DNA of 64,000 nt, from the NCBI RefSeq assembly GCF_016808095.1, contig NC_068970.1, forward strand, positions 65,261,130 to 65,325,129, read 5' to 3'. The notes under the pieces are model-generated. The model was not told the origin of the DNA. It was given only the letters and a program-made list of their open reading frames with translations, and did not search any database. The stretch is from Vigna angularis. Taxonomy: Eukaryota > Streptophyta > Magnoliopsida > Fabales > Fabaceae. Below are positions 24,101-37,200 of this stretch, piece after piece. The position numbers were made by a program, and so were the translations under genes. Position 1 is the stretch's first letter, and every line of letters starts with the position of its first letter.

Positions 24101-27022
24101 TCTTGCTGTGATAATCAATTATCAATTACAAATCATTTTCCGATTATCTCTTAAATAATCAATTATTCCATTAGAAATTTGTTTCCAAATTTACTCTAGA
24201 GTAATTGATTATCATAATGATTGATTATTCTGACCTATTTTTGAAATGGGTTTTTTCTAATATGGGGCCGGTCAAAGTGCAATTTTCTCTCTAACTTATG
24301 CAGAGCTCTTTGTTTTCAATATACCAAAGTAAGAGTGTGAATTAGCTCTGAAATAAGCTTTGGTTTAACCTAGTTTAAAAAGAGTGGCTTTTAAGTTTCT
24401 CCAAGATTGTTCTCGTGTGATAAGGTGCCCCGCTGCTATGGTTTGGAGCTTAGTTCATCTCTTAAGATTTGTTATGGGAAGTGTTCTTCATCTCTTGTGT
24501 TTTCAAGAGAAGTGTTTATCATTCCTTGTAGTTTATCAAGGAAAGTGTTTTTCATCTCTTTGTGATTTCAAGAGAGATGTTTTCACATTCTTTGTAGGTT
24601 TTGCAAAGGTGTCTTTTCATTATCTTAACTGTGGTCTTGTATGTTTCACTTTGTATTAGTGGTTGTAATATCAGTTTAAAATAGTAATTTGTAATTACTC
24701 TCTTTGAGGTAATTAACCACTAAATATAGGATCTTTGTTAATTTGAACCGGTATAAAAATTTTGCATGTGACTTTCTCTATTCCTTATTATCTTTATTTC
24801 GCTCTTGCTTTGCAAGATTAAAGTGAGTGTTCAGAAACAAGCTTGAAGAAGATGGAAATATTATAAAAAACAAAGCAAGACTTGTTGTTAAAGGATACAT
24901 TCAAGAAGAAAGTACAAACTATGAAGAAACTTATGCTTCAATTGCAAGGTTAGAGGCTATACATTTACTTCTTGCTTATACTTCTATTATGGGTTTTAAA
25001 CTTTTCCAAATGGATGTAAAAAGTGAATTTTTAAATGGATACATCAAAGAGGAAGTTTATGTAAAACAACCTCCTGGATTTGAAGATTTTGAATATCCTA
25101 ATCATGTTTATAAATTAAAGAAAGTTCTATATGGTCTCAAACAAGCCCCAAGATCATGGTATGAACGATTAAGTGATTTCTTGATTGACAAACTTCCTTA
25201 CTTTGCATCTAGGCCAGACCAACCTTGTTACACACTCAAGATAATGAGAAAAGAAAAAGAGAGAGAGAGAGAAGAATTTTGTATTGCATTCCCTATGAGT
25301 ATTTCACTTCCACCGTGCTAAATTGCTCAAGGTTACACAATTACGTTCACACACCCTTCTACATATGCAACAAAAGTTTATATACAAGTATAGATATTCT
25401 AATCAATTTTTGCTCCTGCAGATTAGACTCTTAAAATGAGCTTGGCCATAAGATTGACAAAACAGTTAATCATGTCATAAACGAAATATCCAAAAGCTCA
25501 AGCAAAAGACATCATAATTTTGTATTAGTTTGAAACTATGTGCAACTTAATTTATACCTTAGTCATAAAAAGCATGAAAGTAATCGCATAGTCTCACTCA
25601 CCATGTTCCTAAAGAGTTTGATCCCCCAACGGGTATAACATATGGCCTCCTTCCTTCCTTTATCAACTTTTCTTTTAGGACATTGGTGAGTGTCTAAGAA
25701 AAAGTTCAATGGATAAAATATCATTTTGCAATACGTACAATAAAAACATATCAACTTAGCCAACTAAAAACAGAGGCTAGTATACAAGATGTTGCCTTCA
25801 AAATGAGGTCATATGAATCTAACTCCAATTTCTAGAAACTCAATGAAGAAACAATCAAATGCCAGAACATGTATATTTTAACGAGAAAGAATCCAACAAA
25901 AATTGAAGCAGAATTTGAAGAATGTGTAAGATAAGAACACAACAACCGGCACCAATTACGAACATATAGGGTCTCTAAAATCAGAGGAAAATAGAGAGAA
26001 ATGTTTTTGGATAAAAGTATTTCTAAAAGTTATACAATAAGAAAGACCAAGAGTTTTTTCACAACACAAACACGAAATTTATTATGCAGTATTCCCAGCG
26101 ACAAGAAACATGTTTCCATGATTGTGACTCCAAGGAAGAGTTAGTCTGTCGAATAGGTACAATAATATTTGTTGTCATTTATTGTTAAGAATGGCATGTG
26201 CGAGTTTGGAAGCAATAATGTGTAGTAGGTAAAGTTGATGAAAGTGAAGTTGCAATGAACAATTAATGGATATAACTTAATGAATGCGATAATGGTTAAA
26301 AGAAAAGGCAGAATGTAATCAATGAAAGAACGTGAGATCAGTTGAGTAGACTGACCACGCTTCCAATTTTTGAATACTCTTCTTTGGATATAAGGTGAAT
26401 GTGAGCTCCAGCAAGACGCTCAACGAGAAGATTGCCGGTGAGTCCCGGATCTCGGTCAACAAGGAGGTTGGAGGTGCGGAGGATGAGAAAACAATCAAGT
26501 TTTAAATACTTAGCGGCGACAGCAGTGGCGCGACAATGGTTGCTCTGGATGCCTCCGATTGTGATGATAGAGTCGGCACCTTGAGCAACGGCATCCGCCA
26601 TTAGGAACTCCAATTTCCTCACTTTGTTTCCACTGAGCTGCATTCCGGAAAGGTCGTCTCGCTGCGCAACAATACCTTGAAGTGAGTGAATGATGAAGAA
26701 AAAAAGGAATAGAATATCGCAAGAGGATGCATGCGCAGATACATACCTTGATCCAGAGCTCCGTATTGGTGGGCAGATTGGGAAGCTCCCATCTGTGAAT
26801 TGGAGTGGGAAGCTGAGAGAGAGGATGGACAGAGTTGAATAGAAGAATTGGATAATGAAGGAATAAATAAAAGAATGGGTCTTAGAAATAAATACAAACA
26901 TGGCCAAGAGAGAAGACGTGGGAAGGTAAAGGGTGGAGATGCGACGCCCACGATGGCGGAGTGTACGCCTTCTTCGTGAGGAATTCAAACCCCATGCCCG
27001 ACCTTGAAAACGATGACGACAT
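21153..27022 (-). CDS. D-CDES: D-cysteine desulfhydrase (PLP enzyme, ACC-deaminase-like family)
   Basis: Nine exons: 27022-26900, 26812-26747, 26661-26356, 25693-25602, 23619-23527, 23196-23139, 23062-22949, 22647-22550 and 21357-21153. All junctions are GT-AG and give 384 residues. The enzyme cleaves D-cysteine to pyruvate, ammonia and H2S. The PLP lysine is K76 in SGNKVRKLE, and the substrate loop is IQSNHCRATA. The two residues reported to separate this activity from true ACC deaminase are Ser317 in VYSGKAA and Thr345 in HTGGLLG. ACC deaminases have Glu and Leu there, so D-cysteine desulfhydrase is favoured. The Arabidopsis protein has a longer N-terminal targeting region. Here the upstream frame is open without ATG to a possible acceptor at ACTACAG, so a further 5' exon is possible. 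Intron 4 contains antisense copia sequence. Confidence 0.95.
21800..22160. repeat. Degenerate dispersed repeat in desulfhydrase intron 8
   Basis: The segment starts with repeated TTTGGTCTAAGTAC and TTTGGTCCCC phrases and ends with GAGACCAAATGC and AGAGGACTAAC, a loose inverted arrangement. Phrases of the 'tttggtcc.. / ..ggaccaaa' type are typical of dispersed plant repeats. I could not find a clean terminal repeat or target duplication. Confidence 0.35.
23800..25220 (+). mobile_element. Ty1/copia (SIRE-like) LTR and reverse transcriptase fragment in desulfhydrase intron 4
   Basis: From about 24827 the plus strand encodes the N-terminal half of a copia reverse transcriptase. It shows NKARLVVKGYIQEE, the first catalytic motif FQMDVKSEFLNG (the usual Ala after Lys is Ser), EEVYVKQPPGFED and VLYGLKQAPRSWYERL. 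It ends abruptly near 25200, before the YVDD motif. Upstream, 23800-24820 resembles an LTR or leader with repeated AATCAATTA motifs. Gag, protease and integrase are missing, so the piece is a rearranged remnant. It is antisense to the host gene. Confidence 0.75.
24491..24608 (+). repeat. Four consecutive small stem-loops with about 32-nt spacing
   Basis: The stems are TCTCTTG/CAAGAGA (24491-24510), TCCTTG/CAAGGA (24523-24542), CTCTTTG/CAAGAG (24555-24575) and CTTTG/CAAAG (24590-24608). Each loop is 6-9 nt and each stem is followed by a GTGTTT-like linker. The stems vary but keep complementarity. They lie in the LTR/leader part of the copia remnant. Confidence 0.7.
25253..25272 (+). repeat. 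Short GA-rich microsatellite
   Basis: A run of AGAGAGAGAGAG lies just after the truncated reverse transcriptase fragment. Confidence 0.7.
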
Positions 27023-27662
27023 GCCCCTTCGCCTTCCGATTCGATTTTCTGTACCTGTAGTTAATGTAAGACAGAATATAATACAATAGAATATCCTTTC
27101 CTTTTACATCACCATATCATGCCATTCATTCCACTCACACTAACACTCACTTACAACACAGTTTACTATTCCAATCAAACACGCCAATTTGTTGTAACAA
27201 TTTTATTCATCCATATCATTTTTATACTTACAAAAGTTTCCTATCCTTCCTATTCTAAACAATTTCTCTTTTTAATCTCTTTTAAGAAATTAGATGAATA
27301 TATAAACATTATTAAAAGAATATTTATCCATTTTAATGAAATAGTTTTCATATACATAAATTGACAAATGATTCCTCTTAAATTTTGTGATATATGAAGA
27401 ATAGTTGTAAATATTCTCCATGCTGCATAATCAATAAAAAAAAAATACATGAACTGGTAGCAAAAACAAAATAAGACAAGCTTTTTGATTTCGTGAACCA
27501 CGCTAAATTGATACGAAGAAACAGAATGAGTTTCTAATGCTAGAAATCATTGCCGTAACCCAATCCTTATTCTTATAAATTACAAAACACAAAAATTGCA
27601 TCGAAAAAATTACAAAACACAAACTTAGCTCCATGTCCCCCTTACTTGGAGCAGCTCTCTTT
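27023..27662. other. Intergenic region between two minus-strand genes
   Basis: It holds the 5' flank of the desulfhydrase and the 3' flank of the DUF4378 gene. The DNA is AT-rich and no other gene is seen. Confidence 0.6.
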
Positions 27663-30600
27663 CTACTGTATCGGTGTATGATTGAACGTGCAAAAATCTA
27701 GGGTGATCTCATCCAGTAGAACACTAAGAATATTCTTTTCCGTATCCCTTATAACATCGTATTTCTCGATAAATGCAACTGTCTCATCATTCCAACCTAA
27801 ATCCCACATGCAGTTCACGTCTGGATCTTTGTCATAAACATCATGTTCAAGCATTTTAGGTAGGTAGTCCTCAACATCGACTTGGCACCTTGTTTTCCTA
27901 CCGTAGAACTTGATCTTCTCCATGTCTTTATTCAGCTGCCTAACTAACTCATCAAAGGATATTATGTTGGTGGTACCCATTGATATCCTCGAATAACTAT
28001 GAACTCTTTTGAGTTCTTGCCTTATCCCCTTTCTTTTCATCACTTCATATCCACAATCTAATATAAGTTTGCTACCTTCGTCTTGAATCTCCCGACCACC
28101 ACCTTGAAGAACGTTAAACGGGATGTTCAGTTTGAAAAGTCCTTCTGCAGTGTTGACGAATAGTTGACTCATGACCAGAATCCACTTGAGGCAGTTTTCA
28201 CTTTCTGTTAGTGGCTGTTGGAAGCTTTTTTCACAAATATTCTGATCTTCTAGGTTTGAGTGCTTAACACGCAATCTGTCTTCCAGAATTCCTGTGATAT
28301 AAGCAAATCTCAGTAACATCCAATACTTAAATTGATTCATTCCATCTATATTTTTTATCGAATTATTTTACAAACTTTTGCCAAAGATGAAAAGGGAGAT
28401 ATGTTAGTGGCAGTTATTCAATTTGTGTCATGCTTCTCGTATGCAAAAGAAAGATTTTGTGGGAAAGATTATGAATATATCAAGGGTGAAGGATGATAAC
28501 CGACGGGAACTAGTAAAGGGGTCTTTCTTAATGCATGAAAGCAAAAGATGAGATGCTGCTTTCTTCTTAAATCAAACTTGAGTCTAAAATTATAGTTATA
28601 TAGACTCACCATTTGTTTTCTGTAATGCAACCTCACCAGTCACGAATCTTTCATCTGCTGCAACAGGATCTTGCAATGATAACACATCTTGGCAATGCTG
28701 AAAATTTATTCAACAAAGAATATTTAGCTATGAACTTTGTTTTGTTTTTTTTGGTTGATCAGCAGCAATGAACTTTGTTGTTTTTTTTTGTCTTCCTTGG
28801 AAGCAATTTTGTCACCATTTAATTTATATTTTGTTCTCAATATGTAATGGTTTTAGACGCAAGTAAAAAAGAGCTTACCAAATCACTGGGAACTGTTACT
28901 ACCAAATCTTGTTGGCTTTGAAGTTCACCACCAACAGAACTGGAGAATGTAGGCGGTAGTTCAGATTCTTTATGGGGTTGGCGCTTCACATCCAATGGTT
29001 CAGTCGCATCCACATATACTTGTTCACTGGGGCTAATGATGTGTGCATCTGTTTCTCTGAACAAGCTAATCCTTTCTTGTTCTGCTTCATTCAAAACTTC
29101 GAATTTGTCAGAAGTGGGAATCTGCTGTTTTCTTGGTTTAGTGATAAGCTTGGCTCCCTTTCTTCCAGTCAACACTTGATCAATCTTCCCAATCACGTCT
29201 ACATTTTGCTTTTTGGTATTCTTAATTTTCTTGCTGGCCAGCTTATAGACGTGTTTTTCATCCATCAAAGTTCTAAGGCCACTTCTTCGCTTAGCTCGTT
29301 CGTATTCTTGATCTCTTGGAGAGGAAATTTGGCCTGACTTCCTATGGACAATTTCTTTTACTTTCTCATTTGTATAATTGGATGCTTCATCTCTGACTAG
29401 ATTATAATGATTTGTTAAAAGGCCTTCCGATTTCATAGCAGCTACATTTTTTTCTCCGGAGTTTTTCTTGAACCCCTGGTTCATGGATAGCTGCTTCTTC
29501 TGAGAAGGAGGGGATTTTGGTGAGTTTTTTGAGCTGATTTCACTCCCTCCTTGTGGTCTCATCATCAGCATTTGTTCTTCCTTAACCTGGAGTTGTTCTC
29601 TGCGATGCTTTTCTTCATGAAGCCCATTTTTGGAGACTACGTGTGTCTTTTGAATTCCATTATTGTTCCGAGACTTCTTTTCATTGTTCGTGATGTTCTT
29701 GTTTGTGTGCCTTTTTTCAGGCTGAACATTGTTTGCATTGACGACCTTTTCTGGCTGAATCGAGGGCTTAACTTCTGATCTTTCTTTCACTTGTTCCAGC
29801 TGGGATAGCATATTGTTAAGAACTGGATAGTCGGTTCTGCCCCTTATAGTGCCTTTATGTTCCCTGTTATTGTTATTTGGATGATCCTTTTTTTTTATTA
29901 TCCCCTGAACATAATTTTGACCATCTCTAGTAAGATTCTTTTCAGCTGAACTTTTAGTCTGCTTGTCAAATTCTTTCAGTGTTTTTATTCCATCCTGGTC
30001 TCTCAACAGTGGTTTTCCATTCTGAAGAGACAACCCAGAGCTGGTTTTTTCTACAAGAAAATTTGTATTTGCCCCCGACATCATCTCTTCACCCTTAGTT
30101 GCAGGAGTTTTGAAAGCTTCTATATCCTTTTGCTCTTTTATAGGCACCAAATTATCTGTTTCTTTGCGCTGCAGTTCAGTCTTCTTAGTTCTTCCTTTTG
30201 CAGTATGCTTGGGTGATATTCCTTCCCTTTTCTGTAGCATCACGTGTTTTGAATCCATTTCCCCTCTGTCAGGAAGGATGTCCAGCCCCATTAGTTTGGC
30301 TATTACATTTGGAATCCTGCCCTTCTCTGGGTTGGAGGCCGTCTGATTTTTCCCTTCTGAATTAGCATTGACATTCTTAATGCCAGAGGTAGAGATAGAG
30401 CTAGTTTTAGTTGATCGCTTCTGAGAAACTTGTCTCGTCACAGTTTTGTTCTCATTATTTGAGTTGCTGTCTTCCTTAGAGCTTGTAAGACTAATTGGTC
30501 TCTGCATGAAAGTAGCCTTTCCAATTTGTTGGGTGTTCTGAGTAGTATGTTTGTCAAAAGAGAAAGTTGATCTTGTCAGTTGCATTTCCATCCCCGTGTC

Positions 30601-32784
30601 ATCGTTGTCATCATTATCCTCCTCTAATAGTGTGATTCGATTTTTCTTCTGCGAGGTAATCATAAACTGTGAATTATTTTGCAGGTCTACTAGCATCCTG
30701 AGGGACTCTTCCAAATCAATAGCTCCTTGCAGTAGTTCCTTTGCAAATTGTATTGAATATGTGTCCATGTTAAGGCCATTGGTGCAGGCTCTCAAAATCT
30801 GGTTTAGTTTGTGTGCACCTTTGGATATCTCGTTTATTTGGATAGGATAGTTGCTAGTTGAAGCTACTTGTCTTTCTGGCACGCTGAATTCCAATGTTCC
30901 TCTGTTAATTTGGTGAAGGAAACCCATAATTGAATCACTTCTTTTTAGTTTCCCTCCATTCTCTAAGGCAAAAGCCAGGGCAAGGGACATGTCACCAGTT
31001 AGCCTTGAGCTCTGACCTTTCCCATACGGGACCATCTGGTTTGAAACTTGCCCATTGTTTACTGATCTGTGGCTTCTACTTGAGCTATTCAGCGTCACCC
31101 CAGTTCTGGAAGTCACCTGCACAGCATAAAAACAATTTAACCAACAAAGTGTTTGCTATCTGCTTTAATTTATGTGCATAATATGAAATGATAACTTACA
31201 ATTTCGTTAGCTTTTGTATTTCTGGATCCTCTATATGCTTGTTTTGTGTAAGCATATGCATCTGCTCGAACATGTTTGACAAAATGAAATAATGTACACT
31301 TATCTCAAAGAATAAACTCTGTTTAATAGCTAGTAGCTAATATGAACAGCTATTGTCGTGCCACAATTTTTAAAAATCTAAATAAAATATCACTGTTGTT
31401 TTAGGTAGTTGAACAGAGGGTAGTCTCTTCTTTACTACTAGTATTGCAGTTCCTTTTCTCTTACATAAGATTATCAGAATATCTTATATTAACTGGATAG
31501 TCAACTTACTACCGTCGTATCCAGAAACATAAGTAAATGGTTGTAAACAGGCAAGGTCCCGGTCCCCCACTCACACACCCTGTTTTCTTTTAAAATAAAG
31601 TACCATATTTTGAAATAATTTTTTTCTACGCATAAGGCAACCACCCAATTAATTCTGTAGTGCTTCCAAGATCCCAAAATATAATTATTCCCATTTGTTG
31701 AATTTCTGTTTGTTTAAGCAAATGGAATGGTTACTAGAAAACGGGAGCTAACGCACATTTAGGCTCTATTTAATACTTCAACCGTAGCCAAAGTGACACA
31801 TAAAGACTTTACAAAAAGAAAAAAGGCAGCAATACGTATATTATTTAAACTCTTTTCAAAAGATTATTGCTCAGCAAAACCTTATATGTATGTCACTAAA
31901 TAACTCGTGTTCACTTCCTACTAGTAGGACCAAAATGAAATTTCCCATAATAATAATGAGCCCATAAAAGAAGAATACCAAACTGTGTAATACTTGAGTA
32001 AATTTCTGCCTCATCCATGAAATTAGATTGACCAAAGAACAACACTTTCTCCGAAAGTTTATTTTACAATTTAAACCAATAGATACATGTGCTCGAAATA
32101 AACATTCATTTCATACAAACTGGGCAATGGTCTATTTGAAGTATTATTGGGTAAGTAGGGAGGTGGTTGGATGTTCGATTTGAAAGATAGCTTTCAACAA
32201 GGATTTCGAATTTTTTTGATCAGGAAAGAAAAAGCAATCTTTTGGCGAGTCCCATTAAATATATCATATATACCATATTGGGGGTAACAAAAGTAATGCA
32301 GTATTTTAGTAAATCTTAAAGATGCAGTTAAAGATAAGATTGACCCACAGATCTGATGTGACACACTCAATAGTCTTGAATATATCAAGACAATTCCCTA
32401 CTTCTTCAGACGACTGTAAAATTTGCTCAGTAAAGACAGTGAAGAAATTGCATGTATGACGCTGGCAGTGAAAGTGGGAGGGAAAAGAAACCCAGAAAAA
32501 AGAAGAAAATAAATTGTGAAATGAGACATCCTTAGTGTGACATTAATGAACAAATAAAGAGGAAGGAAAGCAACCCGAAATGAAATGGGCGCTGTTGCGT
32601 TGTTCGAAGGATATTAATTCTGAGTTGATGATAAAGAGAGTGAAAGATTGAGAAGGCAAGAAGAATGAAGAATACCTATGGGAAAATGGTGGGATTGGTG
32701 TGAAGTTTGAGACGAAGCCATTCGTTGTTTCCTGAGGCGGAGGTCATCAAGCAGCTTCTGTGCAAAATCTGATCTCTTGGCCAT
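27663..32784 (-). CDS. TRM/LONGIFOLIA-like protein with DUF3741 motif and DUF4378 domain
   Basis: Five exons: 32784-32676, 31261-31200, 31116-28879, 28697-28610 and 28291-27663, all GT-AG, joined in frame to 1041 residues. The start MAKRSDFAQKLLDDLRLRKQ and the short second exon DAYAYTKQAYRGSRN fit a subgroup of the TON1-recruiting-motif family (from memory close to At1g67040, TRM22). A DUF3741-type motif RIPNVIAKLMGLDILP lies at about residues 322-337. The middle is long, basic and disordered, and residues about 835-1030 are DUF4378. TRM proteins bring TON1/PP2A complexes to microtubules and affect cell shape and division plane. That role is from the family and is not visible in this sequence. 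The large exon holds most of the protein, as is usual here. Confidence 0.92.
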
Positions 32785-34181
32785 ATTTTTCCTCTGTGGG
32801 TGTGAGAGGAGAAGATTGAGGTTGGATTGGAATGAATGTTTTGTTGGGTTGAAGGTATTTCTTTGACGTACAGGAGAGGAGAAATGGTTGAGAGGGTACT
32901 ATCAGAGTTGGGTGAGGTCTGTCCATTGTAGTTGTAATTGTTATGTGAGTCAGTAGTTGATGACTATGAGAAAGAAAGAAAGAAAGATTGACGTGAAAGT
33001 TATAGGTCTCTAATATCTATCTTTCAATGGATGGATGGATCTGTGCGTGTATGTTGGTGTAAGCATCTCACTTTTATTCTATTCTAAGCAATTTCTAAAG
33101 GACAAACCTTCTTCTACATTGAACAATAAACTTCCCAAAAATTAGCCTTAAAATGAATTTACATACATTTCTAAATTTTAGTTTTACCTTATCTCTCCTG
33201 TGCCAACAAAACAAAGAATTAACTTATCATCACAATTCCTACTTCCTACTTGAGAGTGAGTGACTGAGGGAGTGTCACAACCACACGCAAAGCAATCTAT
33301 CTCATACTTTTTTTGACACCAGAGCCAATAAAGTCGCATGTTATTCTCTTGTTCTCCTCTGTTAGCAAACACTGCTACAATTTTCACAGCAATAAATCAA
33401 ACATTCATACCTCACTTCAAACTTATGAGCACCATCGATCTGATCTGAGCAGCCTTAACAAACACTCCAAGTATTATTGTATTGTATAGTATACTATGTG
33501 CATTCCACGTACACCTTTCTATGTTTCTGCAATTAATTTCTATGAGAAAATCATTGCTCGGGCATTTGCTTAGAGACTGACTTTAATTTGAACTCACATC
33601 ACAGCCACCTTCATCATAATAGCGACACTTACACTCTATCTTCACCTTCAACTATAGTGCGCACACACTACACCGGCATTTTCTTTCAATTTACTATTCC
33701 TTCTCTTATAAATCCCACCCTTCTCTAGATTTGATTTGATTATTAATTTAATTATTCAGTGGCTCGTAAATTATTTAAATAACTAAATATATTTTATAAT
33801 TTAATAAAAATCAATAAGTAATTATCAATCATCAACCATCATGATAATAATAATTTTATTAATATTGTTATTATTATAAAAAAAAAGGTAAGTCTTAATG
33901 ACTTATTTTGTACTATTATTTATTTGTTTTCAAATTCATCTTATTATTAACAAAATCTTTAATTTGATTAACTCTTTCAAAGAATGATTTATTTAACTCA
34001 ATTAGATTTCAATGGAAAAGTGTAGAGTAAAATTCACATGACATTTCATATTGCTATTATGCTATAATTTAGTATCTCATTTTACGTCGATTCAATCTCA
34101 TTTACTGTAGCTCGTTAAAATGTTTTGTAATCTTATGGGACTCATCAGGGACTAATGGCGGGTTAGGTGAATTGATCTAAT

Positions 34182-34184
<3 letters not shown>
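32785..34184. other. 5' flank of the DUF4378 gene and intergenic DNA
   Basis: The first few hundred bases are the likely 5' UTR and promoter of the gene ending at 32784. They include a GAAA repeat near 32970. Nothing else is supportable. Confidence 0.5.

Positions 34185-34246
<62 letters not shown>
34185..34246. repeat. AT microsatellite, 31 units
   Basis: A pure AT run followed by a T-rich stretch in intergenic DNA. Confidence 0.95.
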
Positions 34247-34248
<2 letters not shown>

Positions 34249-37200
34249 TTTTTTTTTCTTCAATTATTTTCATTTCCACAATTACTAATTGCATTCCGAT
34301 AATAACTAATTGCACCCCCACATTATTAGAAAAAAACTCAAATACCCTCTATTGCAACACATCACCACTGCTGCACAGGAAGAAGAAAAGAAAGACGGAG
34401 TACACCGCAAAAGAAGAGAGAAAGTGTAAAAAAAACTTATTTCAAAGAATCATGTAAGGATGTTTAAAAAAAAAACTCATTCAAGAAGGTATTATATATT
34501 TTAAAAAAATTGTTTTAGAAATTTGATTCCAAAATATTTACTTCGGAATGTATTTCACGTGTTTTGGAAAATTTATTCAAAAAAATGTCGTTCTGAAATT
34601 TTGTTCCGAAATTTCAGAAATCTTTTTTTGCAAATCTTCTAAAATATATAATTTGAAAGTTAGAGATAGAAAAATAATCATTTTAAAAAATTTAAAGAGA
34701 TAGGCAACGAAATTGTGAAGAGAAAAAATAAAAATATTGAATTACAATAAAAATGGATTGGTTCAATCCACCTATTTATAACAAGTCTTTGTTTATTTTA
34801 TTAAACATTAATCAAAATTAAGAATAAAAAATATTAAATGAAAATCAAATTATCAATCTAAATAACTATGCAAACAAATAAATTATATATTCAAACACTA
34901 AGATGAAGAACGTTATGCTTTTAAAACTATGAAGAACATTATGTTTCTAAAAGAGATTAAAGTGTTAATTTATATAATTAAAATTAATAAACAATTATAA
35001 TGAAAAAAAATTGGTGGATTATGAATCAATCTACTTTAAATTTAATTCAACCATTTAGAGTAGAATTTAATTTCACATATATTTATAAAAAAAAACTTAT
35101 ATTTTTGTTAATCCAACCTTGAACGTGTGATGAATTGACTTAGTTGATGGGTTTGAACCCTTTGGACATCTTTACTCATGGCGAAGGTCAAAGTAGAGAA
35201 GGTGTTGATTATGAAGGTCGTGACGTGCTAAGAAGATAAATCCTTTCATACTTGGACTACATCTCAGAAATGCTATATACATTGAAATTACCATGTTTGT
35301 TCGTGCATGTTTGAGTTTTTAAAGCAAGCACAATTGGAGTGATAGGCCCACCCTTTGTCACTTCCCTAACGCTACCTCAACCATTCCCTCCAACAACTCC
35401 ATCAACAAAATTCATAAACCCCGCTTTTCATAATAATTATTTTTTTATATTTATACAATAATTAACTGTATAAATTTTAATAAATTATTATAAAACCAAA
35501 AATTTCAATGGAAATAAATTTAAAATGCATCACCCTGGATCATTTTAGGTGTTAATTATTTGGCTTTGCTAGTTAGTCCATTTGCAATTTCAACGGAGAG
35601 CTTTTGTCTAATGTAGCTCATGATTTTGTTTGCAGTAATTTTTCTATTTGTTTTAACTATTCGACATCTGTCTTACCACCCACTTGGATTTTACATTTTT
35701 GTTCGGAAAAACTTTATTGCACTTATACTTCTCTATACTAAAAAAATGTAAAACTCTAGTAAACTTGTATACTAAATCCATAACATTGATTACATACCAC
35801 ATTCACCATCTCTAATTTATTTCTCTCAAACCTTGTTTTACTATTTGAAACATAATGTTCCATAACCACATATTTGAACTTGCCAATAAACTTACCATAT
35901 TATGCATCTCTTCTTCACGTGTTTCAACATCATATTCTCTATCTCCATGCATTAGGTTTATAGATAAAAAGGTTCATTATAGAAAAATATAATATTAATA
36001 AGAATTGAGTATAAAAACTAATATTTTTTTTAACTCAAAATCTTAAAACAATTGATTTATCGATCTTCATCTTTATATCATTCTTTTCGTATGCATCATT
36101 TTTTCTCAAATCACCTTTCCCACATGTTTCAACACCATTATCACCTTCTGCATGTTCTCTTCTTCATTGTGAACATCTTCATCGTCGAACATCACCTCCT
36201 TCTTCAATTTTCAAAATAATAGTTGTTTCTATACGATATGATACTCTACTAAAAGTTCTTCTTATGATAGCTTATGACAGTGAAGGCATCCTACAATAAA
36301 GATATACATTTAAACCATCAAATTAATATTTAATTATTAACAATTATTAACAACTCGTGAATTAAAAACCCTTATTCACAAATCCTAACTAAGCCACGCC
36401 AATTGACTAATTCCTAATTAACTAACCATAATTCAAAGAAAAAAATAACATAAAATCATTATATGAAAGTAACTCCACATCAACCCCAACCTTAAGTTAA
36501 AGTAAGATACACAAAAATGACAACTCACAAAATTAATCAATAACAAAACAAAATTACATATTTATCTCTAACCACGAAAATATTCCTATCTTAACATGTA
36601 GCATTAGTATCAATGAAAAATTCTTTACATAACTCTTATAATAGCCATTGTTCTATTGTCTTTTATTTTCTTTTTAACCCTTAAAAGACAAAATTGCTTC
36701 CTTCCATACAAGATACGTAATAATATTTAAAACTTACAAAATAAATATATAATAATTAATAATATTAATTTTCATGCAACTTTTACATTTAATAAAATCC
36801 TTAATAGAGTTGAAAAAAAATAATGAAATTAAATTTATTGTATTAATTTTTTTGTTATACTAAACATTTAGTAAAGAATGTAAAGTAATGATTTACTTGC
36901 GAATTTTTAAAATACCTTCTATCAAACAAAATTAAAATTGTGTATAAATTGTCTAAGAATAACACGATACAATGAAATTTACATTTTTAGGGGAATATGG
37001 ACTGTCGTATGATACGAATTTGTATGTTTTATTTTTGTTTTTGTTACTTAAAATATACTATACCTGATTTTACCCAAAATAACGTTTGATACTATCAATG
37101 TTTACATAGCAAAAGTATGACTAGAGAATGAGTTCATACTGAATATTAATATTTTGAGAAAGAAAAAATCTGAACTGAATTATTGATAAAATGATTGGTA

